64,000 bases of DNA from Glandiceps talaboti (GCF_964340395.1 NC_135562.1:24133360-24197359); one strand, 5' to 3'. Positions 38,430 to 49,273 are shown, counted from the stretch's first letter. The notes: generated by a model not told the origin, from the letters alone. Numbers and translations are program-made.

Positions 38430-39104
38430 TTTTTTGCAACAAAGAGCCTTTACCAAGTAAGTATTTGTAAGCTTTTGTTAGTTTGCCATGTAATTGGTAC
38501 TTTGAATACTGTATGTAATTGGAACTTTGTCAATTGTTTACACCTGTAATACATAATGTTGAATGATACTCTGATAATAATTTTTCCCAAAGCCATGAAT
38601 TTATAAAACCCTTTAGTAATGACTGACATCTAGTAGTAATTGACATGAAACAAAACCAATCTATGAGTTCATAAAATTGATTTAACAATAAAAATGACAA
38701 AATTGAAGGTAATACATGTAAATTCTGAGTTCAAATGAAGTCTTTACTACACAGAGAGGCTGCAACATCAAGATATGATGTCCTTTGACCTGAAGATTGA
38801 TTATCCAGATAATGTCAGTAGATGCTTTCTCTTAGAAATAGTGGAGTTGTGTACAACACATGAAGTTTAACTATCAAAGTCAATCATAATGTCTGGCAAT
38901 GTACATGTATAGTAGTGCACTGCAATATAGTTACTTTGGAATGGAAAATTGGAAACCAATATGACATTTCAATCCATCTACTACGGATCTTGATCATGGG
39001 ATGATTTAATTATTCAGCAAACTGGCCGATAATGTCCATGAATTGATGGTAGTTGGTATCTGTTTATGATGGTCTCCTCTGTCTGATGTAGATGGCTTCC
39101 TTTA
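38430..39104. other. Spacer without recognised genes
   Basis: AT-rich; no feature recognised. Confidence 0.5.
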
Positions 39105-39276
39105 CGTTTCTATTTTTTTTTATTTATTTATATATACGATACATCCAACAGGCATTGCCCAATAACACGAGGAGGGTTCAGTGTTAGTGTAGGAGGAAAC
39201 TGGAGTACCCGGAGAAACCTGCATAATTTGGTAGAGTCAAACTGAACGACACTCTCTTACTTACAGCATGACGTAT

Positions 39277-39792
39277 TTAATCAAACCCAGAATGGGTTTG
39301 AACCTTGATCACTTGGTAAGAGGCAAGTTTTAACCTGTCCTGTTCTCTGGCTAGAACCTTGGTATTATCCCAGGACAGATTGTGGCTGGTCTTGTTGCAC
39401 TGGTCCCCACCTTCAGTGGTCTTGTCCCTTTTTTGTGTGTTATTTGAATTGGACACTGAATGAGTATTTTGACTCCCAATATATGTATATTTTGTATAGC
39501 TACTGTCCCAATCACATGTGATATGGTACATGGTGCCACAGAGTTGTTCTTTCGATGTGTGTGTCCTTGGGTGCACTATTAAACAATGTGTGCAGAGTTT
39601 GCTAGGCAGGCTGGTAATACAAATTAAAGCCATGAGATTGGTAAACTTTGAACAATTGTTCAGAGAGCCCATGTAAATATGGTAGTCTAAATATGAGCTG
39701 GCTGGATGGGGGAATGTTGGAGTTACTGGTAGTTGTTTGCTATTTCTAGGTGGTATATTTAGGGCCCACTCCTCATAGCCATTGGCCTTCAA
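39277..39792 (-). pseudogene. Penelope-like retroelement fragment, GIY-YIG endonuclease region
   Basis: A 171-codon minus-strand open frame with no proper ATG at its upstream end. The middle has LCGTMYHITC followed about 15 residues later by YTYIG, the spacing of a GIY-YIG core. Downstream is CNKTSHNLSWDNTKVLARE, which resembles the His-Trp-Asp-...-Arg-Glu part of GIY-YIG domains that end Penelope-like polyproteins. The usual GET after YIG is GSQ here, and the segment between is unlike a functional domain, so it is probably degenerate. No reverse-transcriptase part is present: the copy is 5' truncated close to the transposon at 39883. Family call is from memory of motifs. Confidence 0.5.
39294..39304 (-). 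promoter_or_regulatory. tRNA box B-like sequence
   Basis: On the minus strand GGTTCAAACCC matches the internal pol III box B consensus, preceded by CTCTTACCAAGTGATC. A tRNA-derived SINE tail is possible; no clear box A was found. Confidence 0.25.
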
Positions 39793-39861
39793 TGCATTAT
39801 GAACATGTTTGGAGAGAGGTCAGTGAGAAATGTCAAAACTAAATAATTTAATCATTGTGCC

Positions 39862-39882
39862 AGCTATGTGTTGGTAGTGTTA
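39862..39882 (+). repeat. Solitary diverged 22-bp satellite monomer
   Basis: AGCTATGTGTTGGTAGTGTTA resembles a monomer of the 42231-44815 array (AGCTATGATGGTTAGCAGTG). It lies on the far side of the transposon from that array. Confidence 0.6.
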
Positions 39883-40208
39883 GGGAGCCGTCATTATTTA
39901 TGGCCTGGGGGGGGGGGGGTCTGAGGAATTTAGGGGGGTCACTTAAAAATTGGAGATGGCCGGGGGGGGGGGGGGGGGGGAGGGCTACTCAAAAATGAGA
40001 GAGAAAGGTAGGGGGGGGGGGGCTACTAAAAATTTGTTCACAAAACTTCTGTACACGAAAATGGTGAGTAAACTGTAACACCAAATACAATTTTATTGTC
40101 CAAATTTCTGATAAATGCAAAATATGGTATAGAAAATACACAAATTGTCAAAATTTCTGATTATTGAAAATTATATTCCAGTGAATTTTGTGACGTCTTC
40201 CCTCAACA

Positions 40209-40665
40209 TTATTTCTGATAATGTACACTATTATTGCAGATGACATACATCGGCACCAAAACCCTGTGTAAATTTAATTCAATTTTACTTTTCACCATCT
40301 GCAAATTCACTGGTATTGGCAAAACTGTAAAATAATAACAATAATGCACGCCCTGCCAATCCATAATGGACTCAAGCAAACTTTGCACTCCATAATGTAC
40401 TTGGCTGACGCCTCGCACAAGTATGTCATGCAAAGTTGCTTTTGCCCAGTATCGGCTGGCAGGGTGTGCATTATCGTCTAAATATATAGAAAATGCAATC
40501 CCTGAATCACAGTTTTGTAGGATGTCATCTGGCCTGATAGAATTGTTGCAGTACATGTACTGGCATAAAGATCTCACAGAAATGAGAAACACTGCTATTG
40601 CGGATTCCCTTAACCCTTTCTGTACTGGAGAAGAATATGAAACAATACGGATAATCGATTTGTAA
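40209..40665. other. Overlapping unassigned ORFs inside the TIR transposon
   Basis: A minus frame of 127 codons (40209-40592) and a plus frame of 80 codons (40423-40665) overlap. Neither shows a recognisable motif; the plus frame ends inside the nested MITE. Relic coding sequence cannot be excluded. Confidence 0.3.
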
Positions 40666-40796
40666 ATGTAGTAATACTACATCATCAGGAAGTAATATTT
40701 CTCAATCTAAAATCAAGTTGATATATGGAAAAAAAACTTGCAGACTAACAAGAAATTTTGCCTTAAATGGCGGGAGAGTTTTCAGTACTGAAAGGG
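40614..40796. mobile_element. piggyBac-type MITE, 183 bp, TTAA-flanked
   Basis: The ends are CCCTTTCTGTACTG and CAGTACTGAAAGGG, inverted repeats with one mismatch. They are flanked on both sides by TTAA (40610-40613 and 40797-40800), the canonical piggyBac target duplication. Confidence 0.9.
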
Positions 40797-41330
40797 TTAA
40801 TAGCCGACAGATTAAATTAAGTACCAAGTGATAGACAACTTTGTTTGTTGCTAATATTAGTATTATGACAAGACCATGGTAACTGTGGTATACATGTACA
40901 GGGTACATGGTTTCAAATTGTTATAAGGTTCAAAAACAAAGCACAAGACAGTGTCAGTGTTTTACAAGGAGTAAAATAAAAGGAGACATGTCTGAAACTC
41001 GTGTGTAAGATACAATAATGAGAAATGGCATGAAATGGCATGAGACAGCTATAGGAAATTTAACCATATGTTTATAGCTGTTACCATACTGGGAAGCAGT
41101 TGATATTGAATCAGTTTCTGAAAGATTTGCCTTTTTAAATACCTTGAAAAAATGGATGAGGCAATACAGCACACTTATGCCAAACAAGTGTTTGTCTACA
41201 CTGTTTAGGTGAAACTAGTTAACTGCAGCAAAACATATGCAGTTGACTGAATTGGAGTACCAAGATTGCCAGCTCAAATACTATAGTGTATCTAAAATGT
41301 TAATCCCTGTCTGTTTTTGAAATCTCCTGA

Positions 41331-41684
41331 ATGTACTGTAAAGAACTGAGAGTCAAAGACTTAGAAAAATATTTAGATCATCATCATCTAAGTAAAAAAG
41401 GAAAGAAAGATGATAAAGTCAAAGCAATCATGGCAGACTGTCTCAGGAAATCAAATGTGGATACCTCAATGTTAAAAAAAGCTACTTTATCAACAGAAAG
41501 TGAAACAGATGACAATAGTGATGATGATGATGATGTTGTGATCCATGAACTTGATGGTACATGTAGTGACAGTGAACATGAACAAAGTAACATTATGAGT
41601 CAAATCTCAACAGAGTCAGTGGTTGTAACAAGAGGTGGTAGGAGGGCTGGTTCCTGGTTGAATGCTTTCAATAAGTACACATGA
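41331..41684 (+). CDS. 117-aa ORF with SAP-like N-terminus, transposon-borne
   Basis: Residues about 5-43 (LRVKDLEKYLDHHHLSKKG, then KDDKVKAIM) resemble a SAP motif, a helix-extended-helix fold that often binds DNA and typically has L..LK..L...GL...G.K..L. An acidic stretch (about residues 58-85, Asp/Glu/Ser-rich) and a short basic C-terminus with GGRRAG follow. A TGA codon immediately precedes the ATG, so either the protein starts here or this is a 3' exon entered through an acceptor such as the AG at about 41342. It lies near the right end of the TIR transposon. It may be the C-terminal part of a decayed transposase or a passenger. Length and composition favour real coding origin over chance, but function is unproven. 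Confidence 0.5.
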   Translation: MYCKELRVKDLEKYLDHHHLSKKGKKDDKVKAIMADCLRKSNVDTSMLKKATLSTESETDDNSDDDDDVVIHELDGTCSDSEHEQSNIMSQISTESVVVTRGGRRAGSWLNAFNKYT

Positions 41685-42230
41685 CACTTTAAAATTAATG
41701 GCCACCATGTCACCATTTTGTAAGTAACTCAGTATCTCAATACATATTTTGCAGTAACTAACCAAGTGCACATCTCCTCAATATCTTGTTATCACCACAT
41801 GTATAGTACAAGTGATGAATGCCTGTAGTTCATATACCACACATGTATACAATATGATTACCTTCATGAGGTGATTTAGTGTCATTTGAATTTGACTTAC
41901 TTTTAACATATGTATGAATCTTGACCTTGATCTCTCTTTTTTATTTTTTATCAGTTCATCAGATCAGATCACTAAAATTTAGAACCTTTGATAAATTCAC
42001 ATTTTCTGGTAATGGTATGCAATGATATACAAGTGTATATATACTTCATGTGTAAATGATATGGGGACATGGGGGGGGGGGGGTCATCCAAATCTCTGAT
42101 GTCAGGGAGGGGGGGGGGGTCATTGATTTTTTTGAGGAAGATTGGGGGGGGGGGCACTCGAATTTCCAGAACAATTCCTCCGAACCCCCCCCCCCCCCCC
42201 CCCCCCCGGCCATAAATAATAACGACTCCC

Positions 42231-44815
42231 TTAGTAGTGTCAGCTATGATGGTTAGAGTTGGTTAGCAGTGTCAGCTGTGATGGTTAGCAGTGTCAGCTA
42301 TGATGGTTAGAGTTGGTTAGCAGTGTCAGCTATGATGGTTAGGAGTGTCAGCTGTGATGGTTAGCAGTGTCAGCTATGATGGTTAGCAGTGTCAGCTATG
42401 ATGGTTAGGAGTGTCAGCTATGATGGTTAGGAGTGTTAGCTATGATGGTTAGGAGTGTTAGCTATGATGGTTAGCAGTGTCAGCTATGATGGTTAGCAGT
42501 GTCAGCTATGATGGTTAGGAGTGTCAGATATGATGGTTAGCAGTGTCAGCTATGATGTTTAGGAGTGTCAGCTATGATGGTTAGGAGTGTCAGCTATGAT
42601 GGTTAGGAGTGTCAGCTATGATGGTTAGCAGTGTCAGCTATGATGGTTAGGAGTGTTAGCTATGATGGTTAGGAGTGTCAGCTATGATGGTTAGCAGTGT
42701 CAGCTATGATGGTTAGGAGTGTCAGCTATGATGGTTAGCAGTATTAGCTATGATGGTTAGCAGTGTCAGCTATGATGGTTAGCAGTATTAGCTATGATGG
42801 TTAGCAGTGTTGGCTATGATGGTTAGCAGTGTCAGCTATGATGGTTAGCAGTATTAGCTATGATGGTTAGCAGTGTTGGCTATGATGGTTAGCAGTATTA
42901 GCTATGATGGTTAGGAGTGTCAGCTATGATGGTTAGGAGTGTCAGCTATGATGGTTAGCAGTGTCAGCTATGATGGTTAGCAGTATTAGCTATGATGGTT
43001 AGCAGTGTTGGCTATGATGGTTAGGAGTGTTGGCTATGATGGTTAGCAGTGTCAGCTATGATGGTTAGGAGTGTCAGCTATGATGGTTAGCAGTATTAGC
43101 TATGATGGTTAGCAGTGTTGGCTATGATGGTTAGGAGTGTTGGCTATGATGGTTAGCAGTGTCAGCTATGATGGTTAGGAGTGTTAGCTATGATGGTTAG
43201 CAGTGTCAGCTATGATGGTTAGCAGTATTAGCTATGACGGTTAGCAGTGTCAGCTATGATGGTTAGGAGTGTTAGCTATGATGGTTAGGAGTGTTAGCTA
43301 TGATGGTTAGGAGTGTTGGCTATGATGGTTAGCAGTGTCAGCTATGATGGTTAGCAGTATTAGCTATGACGGTTAGCAGTGTCAGCTATGATGGTTAGGA
43401 GTGTTAGCTATGATGGTTAGGAGTGTTAGCTATGATGGTTAGGAGTGTTAGCTATGATGGTTAGCAGTGTCAGCTATGATGGTTAGCAGTATTAGCTATG
43501 ACGGTTAGCAGTGTCAGCTATGATGGTTAGGAGTGTTAGCTATGATGGTTAGGAGTGTTAGCTATGATGGTTAGGAGTGTTAGCTATGACGGTTAGGAGT
43601 GTCAGCTATGATGGTTAGCACTGTCAGCTATGATGGTTAGCAGTATTAGCTATGATGGTTAGGAGTGTCAGCTATGATGGTTAGGAGTGTCAGCTATGAT
43701 GTTTAGGAGTGTCAGCTATGATGGTTAGGAGTGTCAGCTATGATGGTTAGCAGTGTCAGCTATGATGGTTAGGAGTGTCAGCTATGATGGTTAGCAGTAT
43801 TAGCTATGATGTTTAGGAGTGTCAGCTATGATGTTTAGGAGTGTCAGCTATGATGGTTAGGAGTGTCAGCTATGATGGTTAGGAGTGTCAGCTATGATGG
43901 TTAGCAGTATTAGCTATGATGGTTAGCAGTATTAGCTATGATGGTTAGGAGTGTCAGCTATGATGGTTAGGAGTGTCAGCTATGATGGTTAGGAGTGTCA
44001 GCTATGATGGTTAGCAGTGTCAGCTATGATGGTTAGCAGTATTAGCTATGATGGTTAGGAGTGTCAGCTATGATGGTTAGGAGTGTCAGCTATGATGGTT
44101 AGGAGTGTCAGCTATGATGGTTAGCAGTATTAGCTATGATGGTTAGGAGTGTCAGCTATGATGGTTAGGAGTGTCAGCTATGATGGTTAGGAGTGTCAGC
44201 TATGATGGTTAGGAGTGTCAGCTATGATGGTTAGGAGTGTCAGCTATGATGGTTAGGAGTGTCAGCTATGATGGTTAGGAGTGTCAGCTATGATGGTTAG
44301 GAGTGTCAGCTATGATGGTTAGCAGTGTCAGCTATGATGGTTAGCAGTATTAGCTATGATGTTTAGGAGTGTCAGCTATGATGGTTAGCAGTATTAGCTA
44401 TGATGGTTAGCAGTATTAGCTATGATGTTTAGGAGTGTCAGCTATGATGGTTAGGAGTGTCAGCTATGATGGTTAGGAGTGTCAGCTATGATGGTTAGCA
44501 GTGTCAGCTATGATGTTTAGGAGTGTCAGCTATGATGGTTAGCAGTATTAGCTATGATGGTTAGCAGTGTTGGCTATGATGGTTAGGAGTGTTGGCTATG
44601 ATGGTTAGCAGTATTAGCTATGATGGTTAGGAGTGTCAGCTATGATGGTTAGCAGTGTCAGCTATGATGGTTAGCAGTGTCAGCTATGATGGTTAGGAGT
44701 GTTAGCTATGATGGTAAGCAGTATTAGCTATGATGGTTAGGAGTGTCAGATATGATGGTTAGCAGTGTCAGCTATGATGGTTAGCAGTGTCAGCTATGAT
44801 GGTTAGCAATATCCT
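42231..44815. repeat. 22-bp satellite, about 117 copies
   Basis: The 22-bp monomer reads GGTTAGCAGTGTCAGCTATG plus AT. Alternatives at three positions (CAGTGTCAGC, GAGTGTCAGC, GAGTGTTAGC, CAGTATTAGC, CAGTGTTGGC) recur in blocks that show local higher-order copying. The array starts exactly at the TTA right of the transposon. Because 22 is not a multiple of three and the monomer contains stops, there are no long ORFs. Confidence 0.97.
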
Positions 44816-44944
44816 ACCTTGAAGTGTTTATTGATAAAGAAAACAACATACAGATATTGTAATATAATTGAGAAAATTATTTACATAGGTTATAATGCAT
44901 ATGTTTCAAAGTTTTAACATTGAGCTTTCGATCTTTCTTGGCCG

Positions 44945-45003
44945 ATGATCCTCATCTGATATGACATGATCCTCATCTGATATGACATGATCCTCATCTA
45001 ATT
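44945..45003. repeat. 21-bp minisatellite, about 3 copies
   Basis: Three tandem units of GATCCTCATCTGATATGACA type. Confidence 0.9.
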
Positions 45004-45535
45004 TGAGAAAATGTGAAATTAAAGAGACTTGTCCAGGAAAGCTACAGAAAAATAAAAATATTGATGATACAGTTTTGGAGGGAAAGTGGTTGACAGTGAA
45101 ATTGTTAGTCGTCGTCCGGCGGGGACTTTTTTCAGTTTGCTATTTCGCCTTCTGTGACGTAGTAGGAGTGTCAAATTAGTTTATATGGGAAAATTAGTCT
45201 TTGTCATTTAGCCAGTCAATTGGCATGCAGTTTGCTTTACTCTTTCGCTAGTTACTTTATCCCTACCTTTTACTCCGTTTTTTTCTGCGTCTCTGCTAGT
45301 CTTGGAGTCATGGCCAAAACCTCCCTCTTGCCTTTTGCTTTTTCCGTTTTTCGGTTTGTATTGGTTGGAGTCGTTGTAGATTTCAACCGTCTCTTTGTTT
45401 TTTTTTGGTTTCCTTGTTTTCCTCAGCTCTCTGTTTTCTTCCTTTCCTTTCTCTTTTGGAGAATTCGGTTACACGTAATCATGATAATTGTTATATATTG
45501 TTGTAGGAATCTTTTGATAATAGTTATATTTTTGA

Positions 45536-48500
45536 ATGAATAACATGGCAGAAAATTTCAGTATACTATCAGTTAATGTTCGAGGAATTGGAAATGTTCA
45601 AAAGAGAAAGGGGCTTTTTCAGTGGCTAAAAGAGAAGAAGTCGAATGTAATCTTTCTTCAAGAAACTCATAGTGTTCAAAATGATGAATTAATTTGGCCA
45701 AAGCAGCTGCCTGGTCATTTTGTCTTTTCACATGGTAATTCCAACAGTAGAGGGGTAGCCGTCACTTTTAGGAATGTAGATTTTGTAATCAACAAGGTAA
45801 GCACGGATTCCGAGGGTAGAATTATCATTATATCTGTAAACATCTGCGATAAACCTTACCTATTAATTAACTGGTACGCTCCAAATACTGAAAAGGACCA
45901 CATTTATAATCTTTCTCAGCTCTGTAATATGATCAATGATATGGAGTTAGAGCCCGACAGAGAGGTTATATGGGGTGGAGACTTCAACTTAGCCCTTAAT
46001 CCGACCATAGATAGGTTCGGAGGAAATCCCTCTTGTTGGAAAAAGGCAGTTAGTACTTTAGATAATATCTGTTCTAAATATGACCTTGTCGATATATATA
46101 GAATTCGCAACCCCTCTACAAAGCGCTTCACCTGGCGTAGGCTTCGCCCGGTTCTGATTCAAAGTCGCATTGATTTTTTCCTTGTGAGTAATTCATTTCA
46201 ACAAGCAGTACTCAATACGGAGGTTATTTCTTGCATTTTTTCGGACCATTCTGCAATAACGCTTTCAGTGGGGGACAGTCGTACAAAATTGGGACGTTCA
46301 TATTGGAAATTCAACAATAGTTTCCTATTTGAGGAAGATTACAAAAATACCATTCATGATAATTTCTATAATTGGGTAAACGAATATCACACAAACGACC
46401 CCCGTTTACTCTGGGAATTTTTGAAATACAGGATCAAAATGTTCTCTATTGTCTATGGTAAAAAGAAAGCTAGGGAGAAAAAGGAAGCTATTGCGAATCT
46501 AGAAGAAAAGCTGAATACTCTAGAACGCCAGCTCGTAGAAGATTGTTCCGATAACACTAAGATTGAAATCGAGGGTACACGGAGAGAACTTCAATGCGAG
46601 ATTGGCTACAGGACCGAGGGGAGTATTATTCGTTCCAGGGCTAACTGGTACGAACTAGGTGAAAAGAATACTAAGTACTTCCTGAGTCTCGAAAAAGCTA
46701 ATGCGAACAAGTCCAAAATTACTCAACTTATGAATAATCAGGGTCAAATAGTCACCAACCACGCGGATATCTCGCAAGAGATCAAGTCCTTTTATTCCAA
46801 TTTATATAGTAGTAGACAGCCTGAGCCTCAGAACATTGAAGAGTTTTTTACCGGTCTAAACTTACCCAAGTTAAGTGAAACCAATAGATTAGTGTGCGAG
46901 GGTCCAATTTCCCTTGATGAAGCGTTTAATGCGTTAACTGATATGCCCAAAAACAAAACTCCGGGAAATGATGGACTCACTGGTGAATTTTTTATCACAT
47001 TTTGGCCTCTTATTGGACCTTTTGTTGTCAATTGCTTGAACGCTGCATGTGACAAAGGAGAACTAACCCCTAGCCAAAAACAAGGAGTAATTACCCTCAT
47101 AGAAAAGAAGGACAAAGATAAACGTTTTATTAAGAATTGGAGGCCAATTACTTTACTCAATGTAGACTATAAAATTGGTGCGAAATGCATCGCTAAGCGC
47201 CTAGAGAAGGTTCTCCCTTTTGTAATTAATGAAACCCAGTCAGCATTTATCAAAGGACGTCAGATTGGGGACTGTGTTCGTATTATTGAAGGTATCATGG
47301 AGTATACGAAAATAGTAGACCTACCAGGAATTCTTGTCGCATTAGATTTTGAGAAAGCCTTCGACAGTCTGGAGTGGCCTTTTTTATTTAAAACTCTAGA
47401 TAAGTTTAATTTTGGTACCTCCTTAAGTAAATGGATTCATTTATTCTATTCGAACCCAAGCAGCTGTGTTATGAATCGGGGACTCACCACAGGATATTTT
47501 GACATCAAAAGAGGTGTACGCCAAGGCGACCCCCTATCCCCCATACTGTTTATTTTAGGTCTAGAAATACTTTTAGTATCAATTATTCAAAAAGATTCCA
47601 TAAAGGGCATAGACATTTCAGGTACACAGGTCAAGAATTCTGCATTTGCGGACGATTTAACATGTTTTATATCAGACGAAGACTCTGTAGTAAATCTTAT
47701 GTCTCTGCTGCGTAATTTCCATTCTGCTTCTGGTCTCTCACTCAACCGTTGTAAAACAGAAGCAATGTGGCTGGGTAAATGGAGGCATAGACAGGATGAG
47801 CCTTTTGACTTCAAATGGTCTAAAACGCCAATAAAAATTGTCGGAATATTCTTTTCCTACAACACTTCACTTGCATATTCGGAAAATATTTCGGCCCCGC
47901 TTAAGTCTATGCATCGTTTACTCAACCTGTGGAACTCTAGAGGGCTAACTTTGATTGGTAAGATTCAAATCATAAAGTCACTTATCATCCCAAAGTTTCT
48001 GTATATTTTTAATCTCATCCAAGTCAAGAAAAGGGATATTAAGATTTTAAATAGTCATATTCACCGTTTCATATGGAAAGGTCCGGATAGAATTAGTAGA
48101 AACACATTGATTGGTGATATTAATGAAGGGGGGTTAGGTATGATTGATATTTTTGCTTTGTACAAGGCCTTCAGAGTAACTTGGCTAAGTAGATACCATG
48201 TTGATGATTTCAAACACCCATGGAAATTAATATTAGACTTCTTTCTGAGGCCTATTGGTGGTAAGCTTATTTTGCGATGTAATTATAATGTCAATTTATT
48301 GCCAGTTGTACTTCCAAGTTTCTTTAAAGAAGGCCTTGTGTGTTGGAGTGAAATCAATTATATTTCTAATCTCCCTACAGAACACCAAGTTATCTGGAAC
48401 AATTCAGAAATTCTCGTGAATCATAAGTCTGTATTTAACCAGTTTTTATACGGAATAGGAATTGTATTTGTTGCTGATATTTTTAACGAAGAAAATAAGT

Positions 48501-49273
48501 TGAAAGGCTGGGAGGAACTCTCTCGTCTAGGGTGTAATCACAATAATCTTTTATGTTGGTACGGTATTTTGCATTCGATTCCGACTCCATGGAAAAAGGG
48601 CAAGGCAGAGATTGTAAGGCCAGAGATACCAATTGGTTTTCTTAATTGTGGCAAACTAACACGTCTTAATGAATGCAAAACTAGGCATATCAGGAAAAGA
48701 TTGACATCAGATTACTTTATTCCCCCTAAGGCTAAAATTTATTTTGCAAGTTTTCTTGACATCCAAAACGATGAGTGGTCAAAAATCTTTACCTTGCCTT
48801 TTTGGACGACGATGAATTCAAAGCTCCAAGAATTTCAGTTTAAAATTTTACATAATATACTCTATACAAATTATGTGTTATGTCGTATGAATCCCCCGAG
48901 AGTCAACAGTAGCTACTGTACATTTTGCAATATGGAGGATGAAACCCTTGTTCATTTGTTTGTTAAATGTGAATGTGTTGTTGTTATTTGGAAAAGCTTT
49001 CTTCTCTTGTGGGGGAAAGCTATTAATTCACCATTGACATTGTCTACTAAGCAGATACTTCTTGGTGACCCATCATTCAACATACTGTTCAACCATCTTA
49101 TTTTGATTGTCAAAAAAACAGTCTATGATTGCAAAATTAGGAAAGCTATTCCTTCATTCAATCTTGTCAAAGTAAATGTCAGAATCGCTAGAGAGACAGA
49201 GATTTTTATAGCGAAGAGGAAAAATAAGCTAGAAATTTGCTCGAACAAGTGGGACAATCTAAGAATCGAGTGA
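45536..49273 (+). CDS. LINE ORF2: endonuclease-reverse transcriptase (1245 aa)
   Basis: Domains in order. The N-terminal apurinic-type endonuclease (about residues 8-245) has SVNVRG (Asn14), LQETH (Glu43), YAPN, GGDFNLAL (Asp149, Asn151), RIDFFLV (Asp213) and SDHSA (Asp237, His238). The reverse transcriptase (about 460-740) has NWRPITLLN, ALDFEKAFDS (Asp604), RGVRQGDPLSPILF and the catalytic FADD (Asp706, Asp707). A C-terminal zinc-binding motif, C-x2-C-x8-H-x4-C, spans residues 1128-1145. All key residues are present and there is no internal stop, so the copy may be competent. The protein nicks target DNA and copies its own RNA there. Length fits L1/Tx1-type ORF2. Two starts are possible: Met1, or Met4 at 45545, which has A at -3 and G at +4 and is the better context. 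No ORF1 partner precedes it. Confidence 0.95.
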   Translation: MNNMAENFSILSVNVRGIGNVQKRKGLFQWLKEKKSNVIFLQETHSVQNDELIWPKQLPGHFVFSHGNSNSRGVAVTFRNVDFVINKVSTDSEGRIIIISVNICDKPYLLINWYAPNTEKDHIYNLSQLCNMINDMELEPDREVIWGGDFNLALNPTIDRFGGNPSCWKKAVSTLDNICSKYDLVDIYRIRNPSTKRFTWRRLRPVLIQSRIDFFLVSNSFQQAVLNTEVISCIFSDHSAITLSVGDSRTKLGRSYWKFNNSFLFEEDYKNTIHDNFYNWVNEYHTNDPRLLWEFLKYRIKMFSIVYGKKKAREKKEAIANLEEKLNTLERQLVEDCSDNTKIEIEGTRRELQCEIGYRTEGSIIRSRANWYELGEKNTKYFLSLEKANANKSKITQLMNNQGQIVTNHADISQEIKSFYSNLYSSRQPEPQNIEEFFTGLNLPKLSETNRLVCEGPISLDEAFNALTDMPKNKTPGNDGLTGEFFITFWPLIGPFVVNCLNAACDKGELTPSQKQGVITLIEKKDKDKRFIKNWRPITLLNVDYKIGAKCIAKRLEKVLPFVINETQSAFIKGRQIGDCVRIIEGIMEYTKIVDLPGILVALDFEKAFDSLEWPFLFKTLDKFNFGTSLSKWIHLFYSNPSSCVMNRGLTTGYFDIKRGVRQGDPLSPILFILGLEILLVSIIQKDSIKGIDISGTQVKNSAFADDLTCFISDEDSVVNLMSLLRNFHSASGLSLNRCKTEAMWLGKWRHRQDEPFDFKWSKTPIKIVGIFFSYNTSLAYSENISAPLKSMHRLLNLWNSRGLTLIGKIQIIKSLIIPKFLYIFNLIQVKKRDIKILNSHIHRFIWKGPDRISRNTLIGDINEGGLGMIDIFALYKAFRVTWLSRYHVDDFKHPWKLILDFFLRPIGGKLILRCNYNVNLLPVVLPSFFKEGLVCWSEINYISNLPTEHQVIWNNSEILVNHKSVFNQFLYGIGIVFVADIFNEENKLKGWEELSRLGCNHNNLLCWYGILHSIPTPWKKGKAEIVRPEIPIGFLNCGKLTRLNECKTRHIRKRLTSDYFIPPKAKIYFASFLDIQNDEWSKIFTLPFWTTMNSKLQEFQFKILHNILYTNYVLCRMNPPRVNSSYCTFCNMEDETLVHLFVKCECVVVIWKSFLLLWGKAINSPLTLSTKQILLGDPSFNILFNHLILIVKKTVYDCKIRKAIPSFNLVKVNVRIARETEIFIAKRKNKLEICSNKWDNLRIE

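Larger units (their letters stand above)
39883..42230. mobile_element. TIR DNA transposon (~2.35 kb) with TTA target duplication
   Basis: The left end GGGAGCCGTCATTATTTATG is inverted at the right end as CATAAATAATAACGACTCCC, with a few mismatches. TTA flanks both sides (39880-39882 and 42231-42233). A 3-bp TTA/TAA duplication and GG-starting ends fit PIF/Harbinger, but no transposase is recognised. Both subterminal regions are packed with long G runs (39908-40022; 42070-42200). The interior contains a piggyBac-type MITE (40614-40796) and an ORF with a SAP-like segment (41331-41684), so it is probably non-autonomous or decayed. Confidence 0.82.

Noticed and set aside
45220-45543. 107-codon ORF upstream of the LINE ORF2 as ORF1
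   Set aside because: Hydrophobic, T-rich and lacking coiled coil, RRM or zinc knuckles; it overlaps the ORF2 start and looks like 5' UTR.
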